15,626 nt of DNA from contig DAIPHL010000037.1 in NCBI GenBank assembly GCA_036771375.1, forward strand, positions 1-15,626, in the 5' to 3' direction. A program made the position numbers and the translations under genes. Position 1 is the stretch's first letter. Each line of letters begins with the position of its first letter. This document shows positions 6,911 to 13,876 of the stretch, one piece after another. This DNA is from DAIPHL01 sp036771375 (GTDB lineage: Bacteria; Synergistota; Synergistia; Synergistales; Synergistaceae). Below the pieces are notes generated by a model, which saw nothing but the letters and a program-made list of their open reading frames with translations, did no database searches and had not been told where the DNA came from.

Positions 6911-7774
6911 GTGCGAAAGGTCACTTGGCCGGAAGGCCGTAAAAGCGCGGTCATGTTCACGTTCGATGTGGACGGCGACACAACGTGGGAGAACGGCAAT
7001 CGCGGAATGCCGAACGGAGACGAGTACATCCGCTCGAGGTCGATCGGAGAGTACGGTCCGAAGCGCGGCGTCGGATACATCCTGGAGCTTCTGGAGAGGT
7101 ATCGCGTCAAGGGCACGTTTTTCGTGCCGGGACTGACGGCGGAAAGACATCCGGAGACTCTCCGGGAAATTTTCCGCGCCGGCCACGAAATCGGACACCA
7201 CGGTTACGCCCACGAGAGGTTCGCGGGAAAAACGGTCGCAGAACAGATCACGATCATCGAAAAAACACAGAGGATCTTCACCGAGATTCTGGGACAGCCC
7301 GCAAAGGGCTTCCGGACGCCGTCCGGAGACTGGTCGATCGAAACCCCTTCCCTGCTCTGGGAGAGGGGCTTCGTCTACTCGAGCTCCATGCGGGGAGACG
7401 ACTCCCCGTACAGAACGGTCATCGACGGAAAAATCACGGACTTCATCGAAATCCCCACAAAGTGGGAGCTGGACGACTACGTCGAGATGGCCTACAACTT
7501 TTACCCCGCCGAGCCGTGTGGCCAGGGCAGGATCGCCCGCTATAAAGACGTATACGACAACTTCCTGCGGGAGTTCGAGGGTTCCTATCGATACGGCCTG
7601 TGCATCGTGTTTATGATGCATCCCCAGGTGATAGGAAGCCCCGGCAGAATCCGTATTCTCGAAAAACTGCTGGAGCGGATCACGTCTTGCAAGGACGTAT
7701 GGATCGCGACGGGACTGGAGGTCGCTCAATGGTACAAGGAAAACCGGGACGGAGAAATTCGAGGAAACGCGTGA
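6911..7774 (+). CDS. NodB/PuuE-like polysaccharide deacetylase family hydrolase
   Basis: This is a 287-residue carbohydrate esterase 4-like (beta/alpha)-barrel protein without a signal peptide, so probably cytoplasmic. It keeps the family's functional residues: Asp19 and Asp21 in TFDVDGD (general base and metal ligand), His97 and His101 in GHHGYAHE (the other metal ligands), RTPSGD (135-140) and His237 in MMHP. The cytoplasmic location and FDVDGD-type motif place it near the PuuE allantoinase, cyclic-imidase and Helicobacter PgdA-like members, rather than exported peptidoglycan deacetylases. The hydantoin-type racemase upstream supports ring-opening of a cyclic amide or imide. The start is GTG at 6911, the only in-frame choice after an in-frame stop at 6890; AGGAGG lies 11 bases upstream. 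The stop overlaps the next gene's ATG by one base, so the two paralogues are translationally coupled. Confidence 0.88.
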   Translation: MRKVTWPEGRKSAVMFTFDVDGDTTWENGNRGMPNGDEYIRSRSIGEYGPKRGVGYILELLERYRVKGTFFVPGLTAERHPETLREIFRAGHEIGHHGYAHERFAGKTVAEQITIIEKTQRIFTEILGQPAKGFRTPSGDWSIETPSLLWERGFVYSSSMRGDDSPYRTVIDGKITDFIEIPTKWELDDYVEMAYNFYPAEPCGQGRIARYKDVYDNFLREFEGSYRYGLCIVFMMHPQVIGSPGRIRILEKLLERITSCKDVWIATGLEVAQWYKENRDGEIRGNA

Positions 7775-8643
7775 TGAAAAGAGAAGGGATGTGGCCTCGG
7801 AACAAGCGGTGCGCGAGCTTGATCACCGTCAATCTGAACGCCGAATTTTTCTGGTTGCAGCTCGACCCCGAAGCCGAAAGGATGCCCAAAACTCTGTCGA
7901 TGGGCCAGTACGGAATGACAAACGGACTTCCCCGCATATTGGACGTCTTCGACGAACATGGACTAAAGGGCACTTTCTTCGTGCCGGGCAGAGTGGCGGA
8001 AATCTACCCCGATCGGGTGAGAGAAATCGTCAAAAGAGGTCACGAAGTCGCCAACAGAGGCTATGCGCTGGAGAACATGGGACTGCTCTCCGGAGAAGAG
8101 CAGAGGGACGCGATACGCAAAGGCTGCCGCGCGATCTTCGACTGCTGCGGGGTACAGCCGAAAGGATTCCGGGCCCCCGACGGAGAGCTGACCCTGGAGA
8201 CTTTACGAATCGCAAGAGAGTGTGGTATCTTTTACTCCAGCAATCTCAGCGACGACGACAGACCATATTGGAAAAGACTGGATTTTGGCGACGACCTTCT
8301 CGAAATCCCGATACACTGGGCGATGTACGATTTACCGTACTTCGCGTTCAACTACCGGCCCGCCTTTCCCAAAGGGCAGGGACGGATCGCCGGTTACGCC
8401 GGCGTCCTCGACAACTGGAAGGACGAATTCGACGGATACCGTCGATACGGTTTGAGCTACGTGTTGCAGATCGATCCGCAGACCATTGGAAATCCGGGGA
8501 GAACGGCTCTTCTGGAGGAACTTATCGTCTACATGCAAAGACACTGCGACGTGTGGTTCTGTACGGGGTACGAGATGTTCCTCCATCAACAGAGCGTCCG
8601 TCCCGGGAAAGACCGATGTACGGCCGGCCGAGACGAGGAATGA
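7774..8643 (+). CDS. Catalytically degenerate paralogue of the upstream deacetylase-like protein (probable pseudoenzyme)
   Basis: This 289-residue protein aligns along its length with the preceding gene: shared KGTFFVP, RGHE, YRYG/RRYG, NPGR/SPGR segments and equal spacing from Trp-Pro to the first motif. Every functional residue is changed. TFDVDGD becomes TVNLNAE (Asn20, Asn22), HHGYAHE becomes NRGYALE (Arg95, Leu99), RTPSGD becomes RAPDGE, and MMHP becomes QIDP (Asp234). The frame is intact, with conserved fold-level residues, so it is not a decayed gene. It is more likely a structural or regulatory partner of the upstream enzyme, or an enzyme with a new, metal-independent chemistry. PuuE is a precedent for rewired metal ligands in this fold. 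The start ATG at 7774 overlaps the previous stop by one base, with GAGG 9 bases upstream; GTG at 7771 is an alternative. Confidence 0.88.
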   Translation: MKREGMWPRNKRCASLITVNLNAEFFWLQLDPEAERMPKTLSMGQYGMTNGLPRILDVFDEHGLKGTFFVPGRVAEIYPDRVREIVKRGHEVANRGYALENMGLLSGEEQRDAIRKGCRAIFDCCGVQPKGFRAPDGELTLETLRIARECGIFYSSNLSDDDRPYWKRLDFGDDLLEIPIHWAMYDLPYFAFNYRPAFPKGQGRIAGYAGVLDNWKDEFDGYRRYGLSYVLQIDPQTIGNPGRTALLEELIVYMQRHCDVWFCTGYEMFLHQQSVRPGKDRCTAGRDEE

Positions 8644-8731
8644 CGATCTTCCGTCCTCTCTCCGCCGTGTGACGGATGCCGGACCATCGATTTTTCTCGC
8701 CCCAAACGAGACCATCAAAGAGGTAATCACG

Positions 8732-9475
8732 GTGAGCGAAAAAAATGAAAAAACGGAAAGCATCGCGTACAAAGGCATCGTCTCCTTCATCATGGACGGC
8801 AAGATACAGCCGGGGAAGAGACTGGCGGAACAACAGATCGCCGACGAATTGAAGATCAGCCGGACCCCCGTTCGAAACGCCATGCGCAGCCTCTCCCGCG
8901 AGGGCCTGCTCGAAAACCGAGGCAGCGGAGGATACATCCTTTCGCCTCTTTCCATCAAGGACGTAAAAAAACTCTTCAAGGTCAAGCTTCTCGTCGAACC
9001 CGCAATCGCCGCGGAGGCAGCACAAAACGCTCCCACAGCGGAGAAGGACTGTTTCGAGAAACTGCTCGAAAGGGAAAGGGAGTGCTACTTCGAGGGGAAG
9101 AGGGATCTCTACGCGATCAACAGGGAGATTCATTGCGGCATCGCGAGACTGACCGGCAACAAACACATGAGCGCCATCCAAACCGCGCTCTTCTGGCCCG
9201 CCGAGCTCTATATCCTTTTTTTCGACACGTTCTATCACGGCACGCCCGAAAGACCGCTCCTGAGAGATCCCGACCGTTCCGTCAGCTACAAAGGACACGT
9301 GGAACTGGTCGAATCCGTCTTCGCCCGCGACGCGCGCCGGGCGAAAAAAGCCTGCACGGATCACATCATCGCGACATGGGAGATGTTGAGAAAGAACATC
9401 GCCTCTCTCAAGGAAGGATACGGCAGGATGATCATCTCGGACTGGGAGGAAGATCTGCCGGAAAAACCGGAATGA
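8732..9475 (+). CDS. GntR-family transcriptional regulator (FadR/FCD type)
   Basis: The 247-residue protein has an N-terminal winged helix-turn-helix (helix-turn-helix about 33-52, containing QQIADELKISRTPVRNAMR) and a C-terminal all-helical FCD ligand domain. His134, His189 and His211 sit where FCD proteins place metal-binding histidines. The first ligand of the usual Asp-x3-His pair appears as Asn130. FCD regulators commonly sense small carboxylates or amino-acid derivatives and repress adjacent catabolic genes. The start is GTG at 8732, with GAGGT ending 7 bases upstream; the same frame extends further up but without start signals, overlapping the previous gene. An 88-bp gap separates it from the paralogue pair, and I see no good promoter there, so it is probably the last gene of the cluster and its own regulator. 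Confidence 0.9.
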   Translation: MSEKNEKTESIAYKGIVSFIMDGKIQPGKRLAEQQIADELKISRTPVRNAMRSLSREGLLENRGSGGYILSPLSIKDVKKLFKVKLLVEPAIAAEAAQNAPTAEKDCFEKLLERERECYFEGKRDLYAINREIHCGIARLTGNKHMSAIQTALFWPAELYILFFDTFYHGTPERPLLRDPDRSVSYKGHVELVESVFARDARRAKKACTDHIIATWEMLRKNIASLKEGYGRMIISDWEEDLPEKPE

Positions 9476-9509
9476 CGGGCGAAAGTCCGGACAACCACGT
9501 CAAACGTTC

Positions 9510-9547
9510 TTTTCCCGTCTTTTTATACCGCAACAAGAGCGGGAAAA
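9510..9547. other. Long-loop dyad between regulator and ABC operon
   Basis: TTTTCCCG (9510-9517) and CGGGAAAA (9540-9547) form an 8-bp inverted repeat with a 22-nt loop. Neither strand has a T run directly after the stem, so it is not a clear terminator. It lies between the GntR stop and the next promoter. No other terminator was seen in this gap. Confidence 0.3.
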
Positions 9548-9583
9548 AATTGGCGGATTTTCTGCGCAAACGATCTCCATTCC

Positions 9584-9611
9584 TTGACAAGGTCTTTATA
9601 ATCAATACAAT
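9584..9611 (+). promoter_or_regulatory. Sigma-70-like promoter for the ABC transporter operon
   Basis: TTGACA (9584-9589) and TACAAT (9606-9611) are separated by 16 bp. The predicted start near 9618 leaves a leader of under 50 nt, too short for a cobalamin riboswitch. A perfect TATAAT at 9597-9602 is only 7 bp from the -35 and would need a different -35. No clear Fur, NikR or ModE box was recognised. Confidence 0.65.
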
Positions 9612-9665
9612 ACAACATAGTTGCACAAAACTCATCCAAAATTATACGCGGTTGGGGGAATCGAC

Positions 9666-10745
9666 ATGACGTTCAAAACACAAAGAACGGTTTCGAGGTT
9701 TGTCGTGGCGGCGTTCGTCCTTTTGTCCTTTGTATTCCTTGCGGGAGCGGCCGTGGCGGCCGACGGACACGTCATCACCGATCAGCTCGGGCGAACGGTG
9801 AGGATCCCGCCGAAGGTGGAGCGGGTCGTCTGTCTTCAGCATCATACGCTCAACATCATCCTGGAGCTGGGGCGGGGCGACAAACTCGTCGGCGTGGTGG
9901 AGAAATGGCAGGGACTCCTCGGAGACTACATCGCCAAGGTCTACCCGCGCCTCAAGACGCTTCCGACACCCGGCGGGCTGAACGAGATCAACGTCGAGGC
10001 GATCGCCTCGCTCAGGCCCGATGTCGTATTCGTCGCACACCAGCTCCCCAAACCGTTCATCGAGAAGCTGGAAAAGCTCGGCATCCCGATCGTCATCCTC
10101 TCCTTCTACATCGCCGATCGCGAGCAGGCGTCCACGATACATCCCGACCTCGTCGATCCCGAAGCGGCGTACGCGCAGGGGCTCCCCCAGGCCATCCGGC
10201 TGATCGCGCAGGTCGTCGACGCCGAGAAGAGGGGAGAGGAGCTCATCGCGTTCATAAACGAGAGCAGGACCTTGGTACAGAAGACCCTCAAGGGCATCTC
10301 GCCGAAGGACCACGTCAGAGTCTACATGGCGAACCCCGACATGTACACGTACGGGACCGGGAAATATACGGGCGTCGCCATGAACAGGGCCGGCGCGCAC
10401 AACGTCGCCGAGGCGGTCAAGGGCTACAAACAGGTCAACATCGAGCAGATCGTCAAATGGGACCCGGAGGTCATCTTCGTGCAGAGCCGCTACGCGTCCG
10501 TCCTCGATCAGATCAAAAAAGACCCGGCCTGGCGCGGGATCAGCGCGGTGAAAAAAGGACGTCTTCTGATCGCTCCGGAGTACACGAAACCGTGGGGACA
10601 CCCCTGCCCCGAGTCGATGGCACTTGGCGAACTCTGGCTCGCGAAACAGTTTTACCCGAAACGGTTCGCGAAAATCGACGTCGATGCGATAGTCCAAAAA
10701 TTTTACAAGAAATTCTATGGCGTGGACTACAAATCGACCCTGTAA
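9666..10745 (+). CDS. Periplasmic substrate-binding protein, iron-siderophore/corrinoid/oxyanion class ABC transporter
   Basis: This is a 359-residue class III (BtuF/FhuD-type, COG0614) binding protein. Residues 1-31 form a signal peptide with a basic start, a hydrophobic core and an AVA/AD cleavage site. No lipobox cysteine follows, so the mature protein should be soluble in the periplasm, which implies a diderm cell. The mature start VITDQLGRTVRIPPKVERVV is the typical first strand of the family. The end (YTKPWGHPCPESMALGELWL, then a C-terminal helix with FYKKFYG) is characteristic of a subgroup found in anaerobes and archaea whose ligands include iron complexes and molybdate or tungstate. 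The ligand cannot be told from the sequence. The ATG at 9666 lies a few bases after GGGGGA. The permease gene starts 5 bp after the stop. Confidence 0.9.
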   Translation: MTFKTQRTVSRFVVAAFVLLSFVFLAGAAVAADGHVITDQLGRTVRIPPKVERVVCLQHHTLNIILELGRGDKLVGVVEKWQGLLGDYIAKVYPRLKTLPTPGGLNEINVEAIASLRPDVVFVAHQLPKPFIEKLEKLGIPIVILSFYIADREQASTIHPDLVDPEAAYAQGLPQAIRLIAQVVDAEKRGEELIAFINESRTLVQKTLKGISPKDHVRVYMANPDMYTYGTGKYTGVAMNRAGAHNVAEAVKGYKQVNIEQIVKWDPEVIFVQSRYASVLDQIKKDPAWRGISAVKKGRLLIAPEYTKPWGHPCPESMALGELWLAKQFYPKRFAKIDVDAIVQKFYKKFYGVDYKSTL

Positions 10746-10750
10746 ACGAC

Positions 10751-11773
10751 ATGGAAGCTGATCGAAAGAGAGACGGAAGGAACCTGCCGCTGGGCCTGTT
10801 CCTCGCCGTCTCTCCTTTCCTTTGCCTGTTCTTTTCGTTGGCGCTGGGACAGTACGAGATCCCGGTAAAAGACGTGGGGCGCATCCTGCTGGCACGGTTT
10901 TTCACCCTCGAACCGAACTGGTCCCCCGTCGCGGAGACCCTCCTGTTGCACGTGCGCATCCCCCGCGCCCTGGGTGCGATGCTGATCGGGGCCGGACTCG
11001 CCTCCTCCGGCGCCGCCTTCCAGGGATTGTTCCGCAACCCACTCGCTTCTCCCTACACGCTGGGAGTCTCGAACGGGGCAGGGTTCGGCGCGGCGTTTGC
11101 AATCCTCCTCGCGGGCGGCGTCCATTCGATCTTTCTGACGGCGCTTTCCTTCGGTCTTGCAGCCGTCGCACTGACCTTCGTCCTGTGTATGGGTTCGAAA
11201 AATTCGACCGTCACGCTCGTGCTGGGCGGCGTCATCGTCGGTGCCTTCTTCGCGGCTCTCATCTCCCTGCTCAAATACGTCGCCGATCCGCTCGAAAAGC
11301 TGCCCTCCATCGTCTTCTGGCTCATGGGCAGCCTCGCCACGCTGAAGGGCTCTCTCCTTCTTGCAGCACTGCCGCCTTACCTGTCGGGCATGGCCGTCCT
11401 CCTGCTCTATCGCTGGCGCCTCAACCTGCTCGCCCTCGGAGACGACGAGGCCGCCTCGTTCGGCATAAACGTCCGAAGGGACCGCATGATCGTCATTCTC
11501 TGCTGTACGCTCGTGACCGCGACCGCGGTCAGCATCGCGGGGATCATCGGCTGGGTCGGGCTCGTCATCCCGCACCTGGGACGAATCCTCGTCGGACCGG
11601 ACTTCCGCAGGCTTCTTCCCGCCTGTATCTCGCTCGGTGCGTCGTATCTTCTGCTGATCGACGACGTATGTCGCGCTACGATCACGACCGAAATCCCCCT
11701 GGGCGTCGTCACGGCCCTGATCGGAACGCCGATTTTCGCGTATTTCATGATACGCCGAAAGGTGAACTGGTGA
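10751..11773 (+). CDS. FecCD-family ABC transporter permease
   Basis: This is a 340-residue inner-membrane permease of the BtuC/FecCD family with about ten hydrophobic segments. It shows the family signature RIPRALGAMLIGAGLASSGA, followed by FQGLFRNPLASPYTLGVSNG, and the cytoplasmic coupling region near DDEAASFGINV. It forms a homodimer with the ATPase to import the ligand delivered by the upstream binding protein. The ATG at 10751 is 5 bp after the previous stop and has no recognisable Shine-Dalgarno, so translation probably depends on coupling. The stop overlaps the ATPase start by one base. Confidence 0.92.
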   Translation: MEADRKRDGRNLPLGLFLAVSPFLCLFFSLALGQYEIPVKDVGRILLARFFTLEPNWSPVAETLLLHVRIPRALGAMLIGAGLASSGAAFQGLFRNPLASPYTLGVSNGAGFGAAFAILLAGGVHSIFLTALSFGLAAVALTFVLCMGSKNSTVTLVLGGVIVGAFFAALISLLKYVADPLEKLPSIVFWLMGSLATLKGSLLLAALPPYLSGMAVLLLYRWRLNLLALGDDEAASFGINVRRDRMIVILCCTLVTATAVSIAGIIGWVGLVIPHLGRILVGPDFRRLLPACISLGASYLLLIDDVCRATITTEIPLGVVTALIGTPIFAYFMIRRKVNW

Positions 11774-12552
11774 TGGAGCTTTCCGCGACCGAGATCGCCT
11801 ATCGCTATCGAGACGAACGGATCGTCTTCGAGAAAATCGACCTCCGCGTGGAAAACCCGGAGATCTTCTGTATTCTGGGACCGAACGGAGTCGGCAAGAG
11901 CACGCTGCTCAAATGCCTGGCCGGGTTCTACACACCGTTTCGGGGCGGAATCACGATCGACGGAAAGCCCTTCGGCGCATGGGGACGCAAAAAACTGGCG
12001 CAGAAAATCGCCTACATCCCACAGATGCATGTGCCCACCTTCCCCTTTCCCGTGCGGGACGTCGTCCTGATGGGCCGCACGGCACACCTCGCGTATCTCG
12101 CGGCGCCGAGCGGACACGATAGGGAGATCGCCGCGGAAAACATGGCGTTTCTCGGAATCTCCCACCTCGCGGACAAACCCTACACACAGCTCTCCGGCGG
12201 CGAAAGGCAGCTCGTCATGCTCGCCGCCGCGCTGACCCAGGAACCCCAAATGATGATGCTCGACGAGCCGACGGCTCATCTGGACTTCGGAAACCAGCTC
12301 CTCTTCCTGAAGCTCGTCAAAAGACTGTCGAAACGCGGCGTCGGTTTCGTCATGACATCGCACTTTCCAGACCACGCGTTCGCGGTCGCCGACAAGGTCG
12401 CCATCATGCAGAACGGAACGTTCCTGCACCAGGGCCCCCCAGACGAGACCCTGACGAAGGAAAACATGGAACGCCTGTACAACATCCCCGTGCGGCTCCT
12501 CGAAACCCCCGAGGGCAAACACTGCCTCCCCCGCCTGTCGTTCGAAGAGTGA
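11773..12552 (+). CDS. ABC transporter ATP-binding protein (FecE/BtuD type)
   Basis: The 259-residue cytoplasmic ATPase powers the importer. It has Walker A GPNGVGKS (36-43), a Q-loop at Gln84, the signature LSGGERQ (140-146), Walker B MMMLDEP (160-166), D-loop HLD and switch His197 in TSH. All are intact, and length and order match the FecE/BtuD group. ATG at 11773 shares its A with the permease stop (TGATG), so the two are coupled. It is the last gene of the three-gene operon; a weak hairpin follows. Confidence 0.93.
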   Translation: MELSATEIAYRYRDERIVFEKIDLRVENPEIFCILGPNGVGKSTLLKCLAGFYTPFRGGITIDGKPFGAWGRKKLAQKIAYIPQMHVPTFPFPVRDVVLMGRTAHLAYLAAPSGHDREIAAENMAFLGISHLADKPYTQLSGGERQLVMLAAALTQEPQMMMLDEPTAHLDFGNQLLFLKLVKRLSKRGVGFVMTSHFPDHAFAVADKVAIMQNGTFLHQGPPDETLTKENMERLYNIPVRLLETPEGKHCLPRLSFEE

Positions 12553-12560
12553 GGGAGGGG

Positions 12561-12587
12561 AGACGAAAAACCGGCGAACGGGCGTCT
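12561..12587 (+). terminator. Weak candidate terminator after ABC operon
   Basis: AGACG (12561-12565) pairs with CGTCT (12583-12587), with an inner CCG/CGG pairing and an asymmetric A5 bulge, followed only by TTC. It lies about 10 bp after the ATPase stop. The structure is weak and the T run is short. Confidence 0.28.
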
Positions 12588-12650
12588 TTCACCCACCTCG
12601 GTTCCCTTCGACTCACCCCAAAACACCCCCTCACAACCGGGGGCGGGCCC

Positions 12651-12679
12651 TTGACGGATGCGCTTCGCTCCATTAGGAT
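12651..12679 (+). promoter_or_regulatory. Promoter for tRNA-Arg
   Basis: TTGACG (12651-12656) and TAGGAT (12674-12679) are 17 bp apart and lie 15 bp upstream of the mature tRNA 5' end. Spacing and position fit a dedicated sigma-70 tRNA promoter. Confidence 0.6.
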
Positions 12680-12694
12680 ATCCTCTGTGGATGC

Positions 12695-12771
12695 GTGTCC
12701 GTAGCTCAGCTGGATAGAGTGTTGGCCTCCGGAGCCAAAGGTCCCGGGTTCGAATCCCGGCGGGCACGCCA
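12695..12771 (+). tRNA. tRNA-Arg (anticodon CCG)
   Basis: A full cloverleaf is visible. The acceptor GTGTCCG pairs with CGGGCAC (one G-T pair). The D arm is GCTC...GAGT. The anticodon stem TTGGC/GCCAA encloses the loop CTCCGGA, giving anticodon CCG, which reads the arginine codon CGG. The T arm is CCGGG-TTCGAAT-CCCGG, followed by discriminator G and an encoded CCA end (12769-12771). CGG codons should be common in this GC-rich genome. An intrinsic terminator begins 8 bp downstream, so it is probably a single-gene transcript. Confidence 0.97.
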
Positions 12772-12779
12772 AAGACAAC

Positions 12780-12817
12780 AAAGGCTCAGCGGGGTTTCCC
12801 CCCTTGAGCCTTTTTTT
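12780..12817 (+). terminator. Rho-independent terminator after tRNA-Arg
   Basis: AAAGGCTCA (12780-12788) pairs with TTGAGCCTT around a GC-rich inner GGGG/CCCC stem, followed by seven T residues (12811-12817). It is the clearest terminator in the window. On the other strand the stem ends in TTTGTTGTCTTT, so it may also stop the convergent ProC-like gene, which ends about 48 bp away. Confidence 0.9.
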
Positions 12818-12864
12818 CGGGACTGCAAACTTCGCGTTTTCGATGTTTACCCTGGAAATCCGTC

Positions 12865-13644
12865 CTACAGGCCGTACCGTCGCCCCACGCTCTCCATCGC
12901 CGTTTGCCACGGAGAATATGCGTCGTTTTCGGTCAGGATTCGATGCGCCTCCTCATTCGTTCCACCGGCCGTCGCAATGCTTTTCAGATAATTCCCGATG
13001 TCTCTGACGTCCTCCTGCACGATCAGGTCCGAAAGAGCGCTGTTCATGAAGCAGAGATAATCACGGGCTTTTTCGCAAGCCATCCCCTTTTTCATGGACC
13101 ATTCGACCACCTCGTTGACGATCGCGTAGTAAGGGACCATGAGAGCGGTGTGAACCGCGAGGATCTCCAGCTCCCTCTCCGTGTCAACCTTGATCAACGA
13201 CCCGAAACAGCGGAAGAGTGCCTCACAATCGGCGTCGTCTCCAAACAAGAGCATCGGTCCCATCCTTCGCGAGGCAAAGGGAAGAGGAACGGCACGCAGG
13301 ACCTTTCCGGCGTTCCCATAATATGCCTTCGCCTCGGAAAGGTCGATTCCCGCAGCCACGTGCACGACCCTGTGCACGGCGGAAAACGGAAGGCCAGCCG
13401 TCACGGCGGGAAGGACATCGGGAAGCACGGTGGGAAAGACGATCTCGACGCGCGCCAGAAGGTCTTCAGGAGAATCCGAGATGAAAAACGTCTTGGGATA
13501 CCGCTCACGAAGTGTCTGCGCGGCCGTCCTGTCGAACGGTTCGAATGCGAAAATTTTCCCTTCGTACCCGGGAGCGGCGGACAACCCCGTCGCGATCGCC
13601 GACCCCAATTTGCCGAAACCGATGAAACCCACATTTACCTTCAT
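12865..13644 (-). CDS. ProC-like NAD(P)-dependent oxidoreductase, divergent from pyrroline-5-carboxylate reductase
   Basis: The 259-residue protein has an N-terminal Rossmann fold with GFGKLG (9-14 region, GxGxxG) and the overall layout of pyrroline-5-carboxylate reductase, including VLRAVPLPFA at the position of the ProC VxRxMPNTPA motif. The C-terminal half departs from the family. The ALTGSGPAY region is replaced by HTALMVPYYA (165-174), and the VTSPGGTT signature is replaced by IATAGGTNEE (223-232). The fold is therefore clear but proline synthesis is not; another imine or keto-acid substrate is possible. The ATG at 13644 follows GGGAGG by 9 bases. The gene is convergent with the tRNA-Arg unit and divergent from malQ. 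A TATAAT on this strand (13762-13757) is a possible -10 with a poor -35. Confidence 0.8.
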   Translation of the reverse strand: MKVNVGFIGFGKLGSAIATGLSAAPGYEGKIFAFEPFDRTAAQTLRERYPKTFFISDSPEDLLARVEIVFPTVLPDVLPAVTAGLPFSAVHRVVHVAAGIDLSEAKAYYGNAGKVLRAVPLPFASRRMGPMLLFGDDADCEALFRCFGSLIKVDTERELEILAVHTALMVPYYAIVNEVVEWSMKKGMACEKARDYLCFMNSALSDLIVQEDVRDIGNYLKSIATAGGTNEEAHRILTENDAYSPWQTAMESVGRRYGL

Positions 13645-13814
13645 GATCGCGTTCCTCCCTCTTCAGGACATCCACGATATGTCCGCTTATTCGAACGGGT
13701 GAAGCGAGAACGTGCGGCGATCGATCGTAAAAACCCCCCGTCCGTCATACCTTATTATTATAAACGACCTCGTCTCGCCTTTTCCGCATTCCATTTCGAT
13801 TTCCGTTTTCGTGA

Positions 13815-13823
13815 TGATAGAAT
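13815..13823 (+). promoter_or_regulatory. Possible extended -10 promoter for malQ
   Basis: TGATAGAAT (13815-13823) fits the extended -10 form TGnTAnAAT, but no convincing -35 lies 16-18 bp upstream. It would give a leader of about 50 nt. The gap between the ProC-like start and malQ (13645-13876) otherwise contains only AT-rich sequence near 13750 and no ORF I would call. Confidence 0.35.
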
Positions 13824-13876
13824 ATGCTGCGGGTACGATCATCTTACCGACCGACGTCGTTGTGGAGGTGTCTGCC

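Noticed and set aside
9597..9602. Perfect TATAAT close to TTGACA in front of the ABC operon
   Set aside because: Only 7 bp from the -35 hexamer; TACAAT at 9606-9611 with 16-bp spacing is the better partner.
9612..9665. Cobalamin or metal riboswitch upstream of the binding-protein gene
   Set aside because: The leader is under 50 nt and has no conserved box or multi-stem structure.
9642..10895. Long minus-strand ORF (417 codons) opposite the binding-protein gene
   Set aside because: Low-complexity Arg/Asp-rich translation and no family motif, opposite a clear substrate-binding protein with signal peptide.
12404..12910. Minus-strand ORF of 168 codons across the tRNA, containing CPPGFEPGTF and QLSYGHA
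   Set aside because: These segments are the antisense translation of tRNA-Arg (T arm, anticodon and D arm), a well-known false protein in databases.
12695..12991. Plus-strand ORF starting MSVAQLDRVLASGAKGPGFE
   Set aside because: It is the in-frame translation of the tRNA-Arg gene itself and runs through its terminator; another classic spurious protein.
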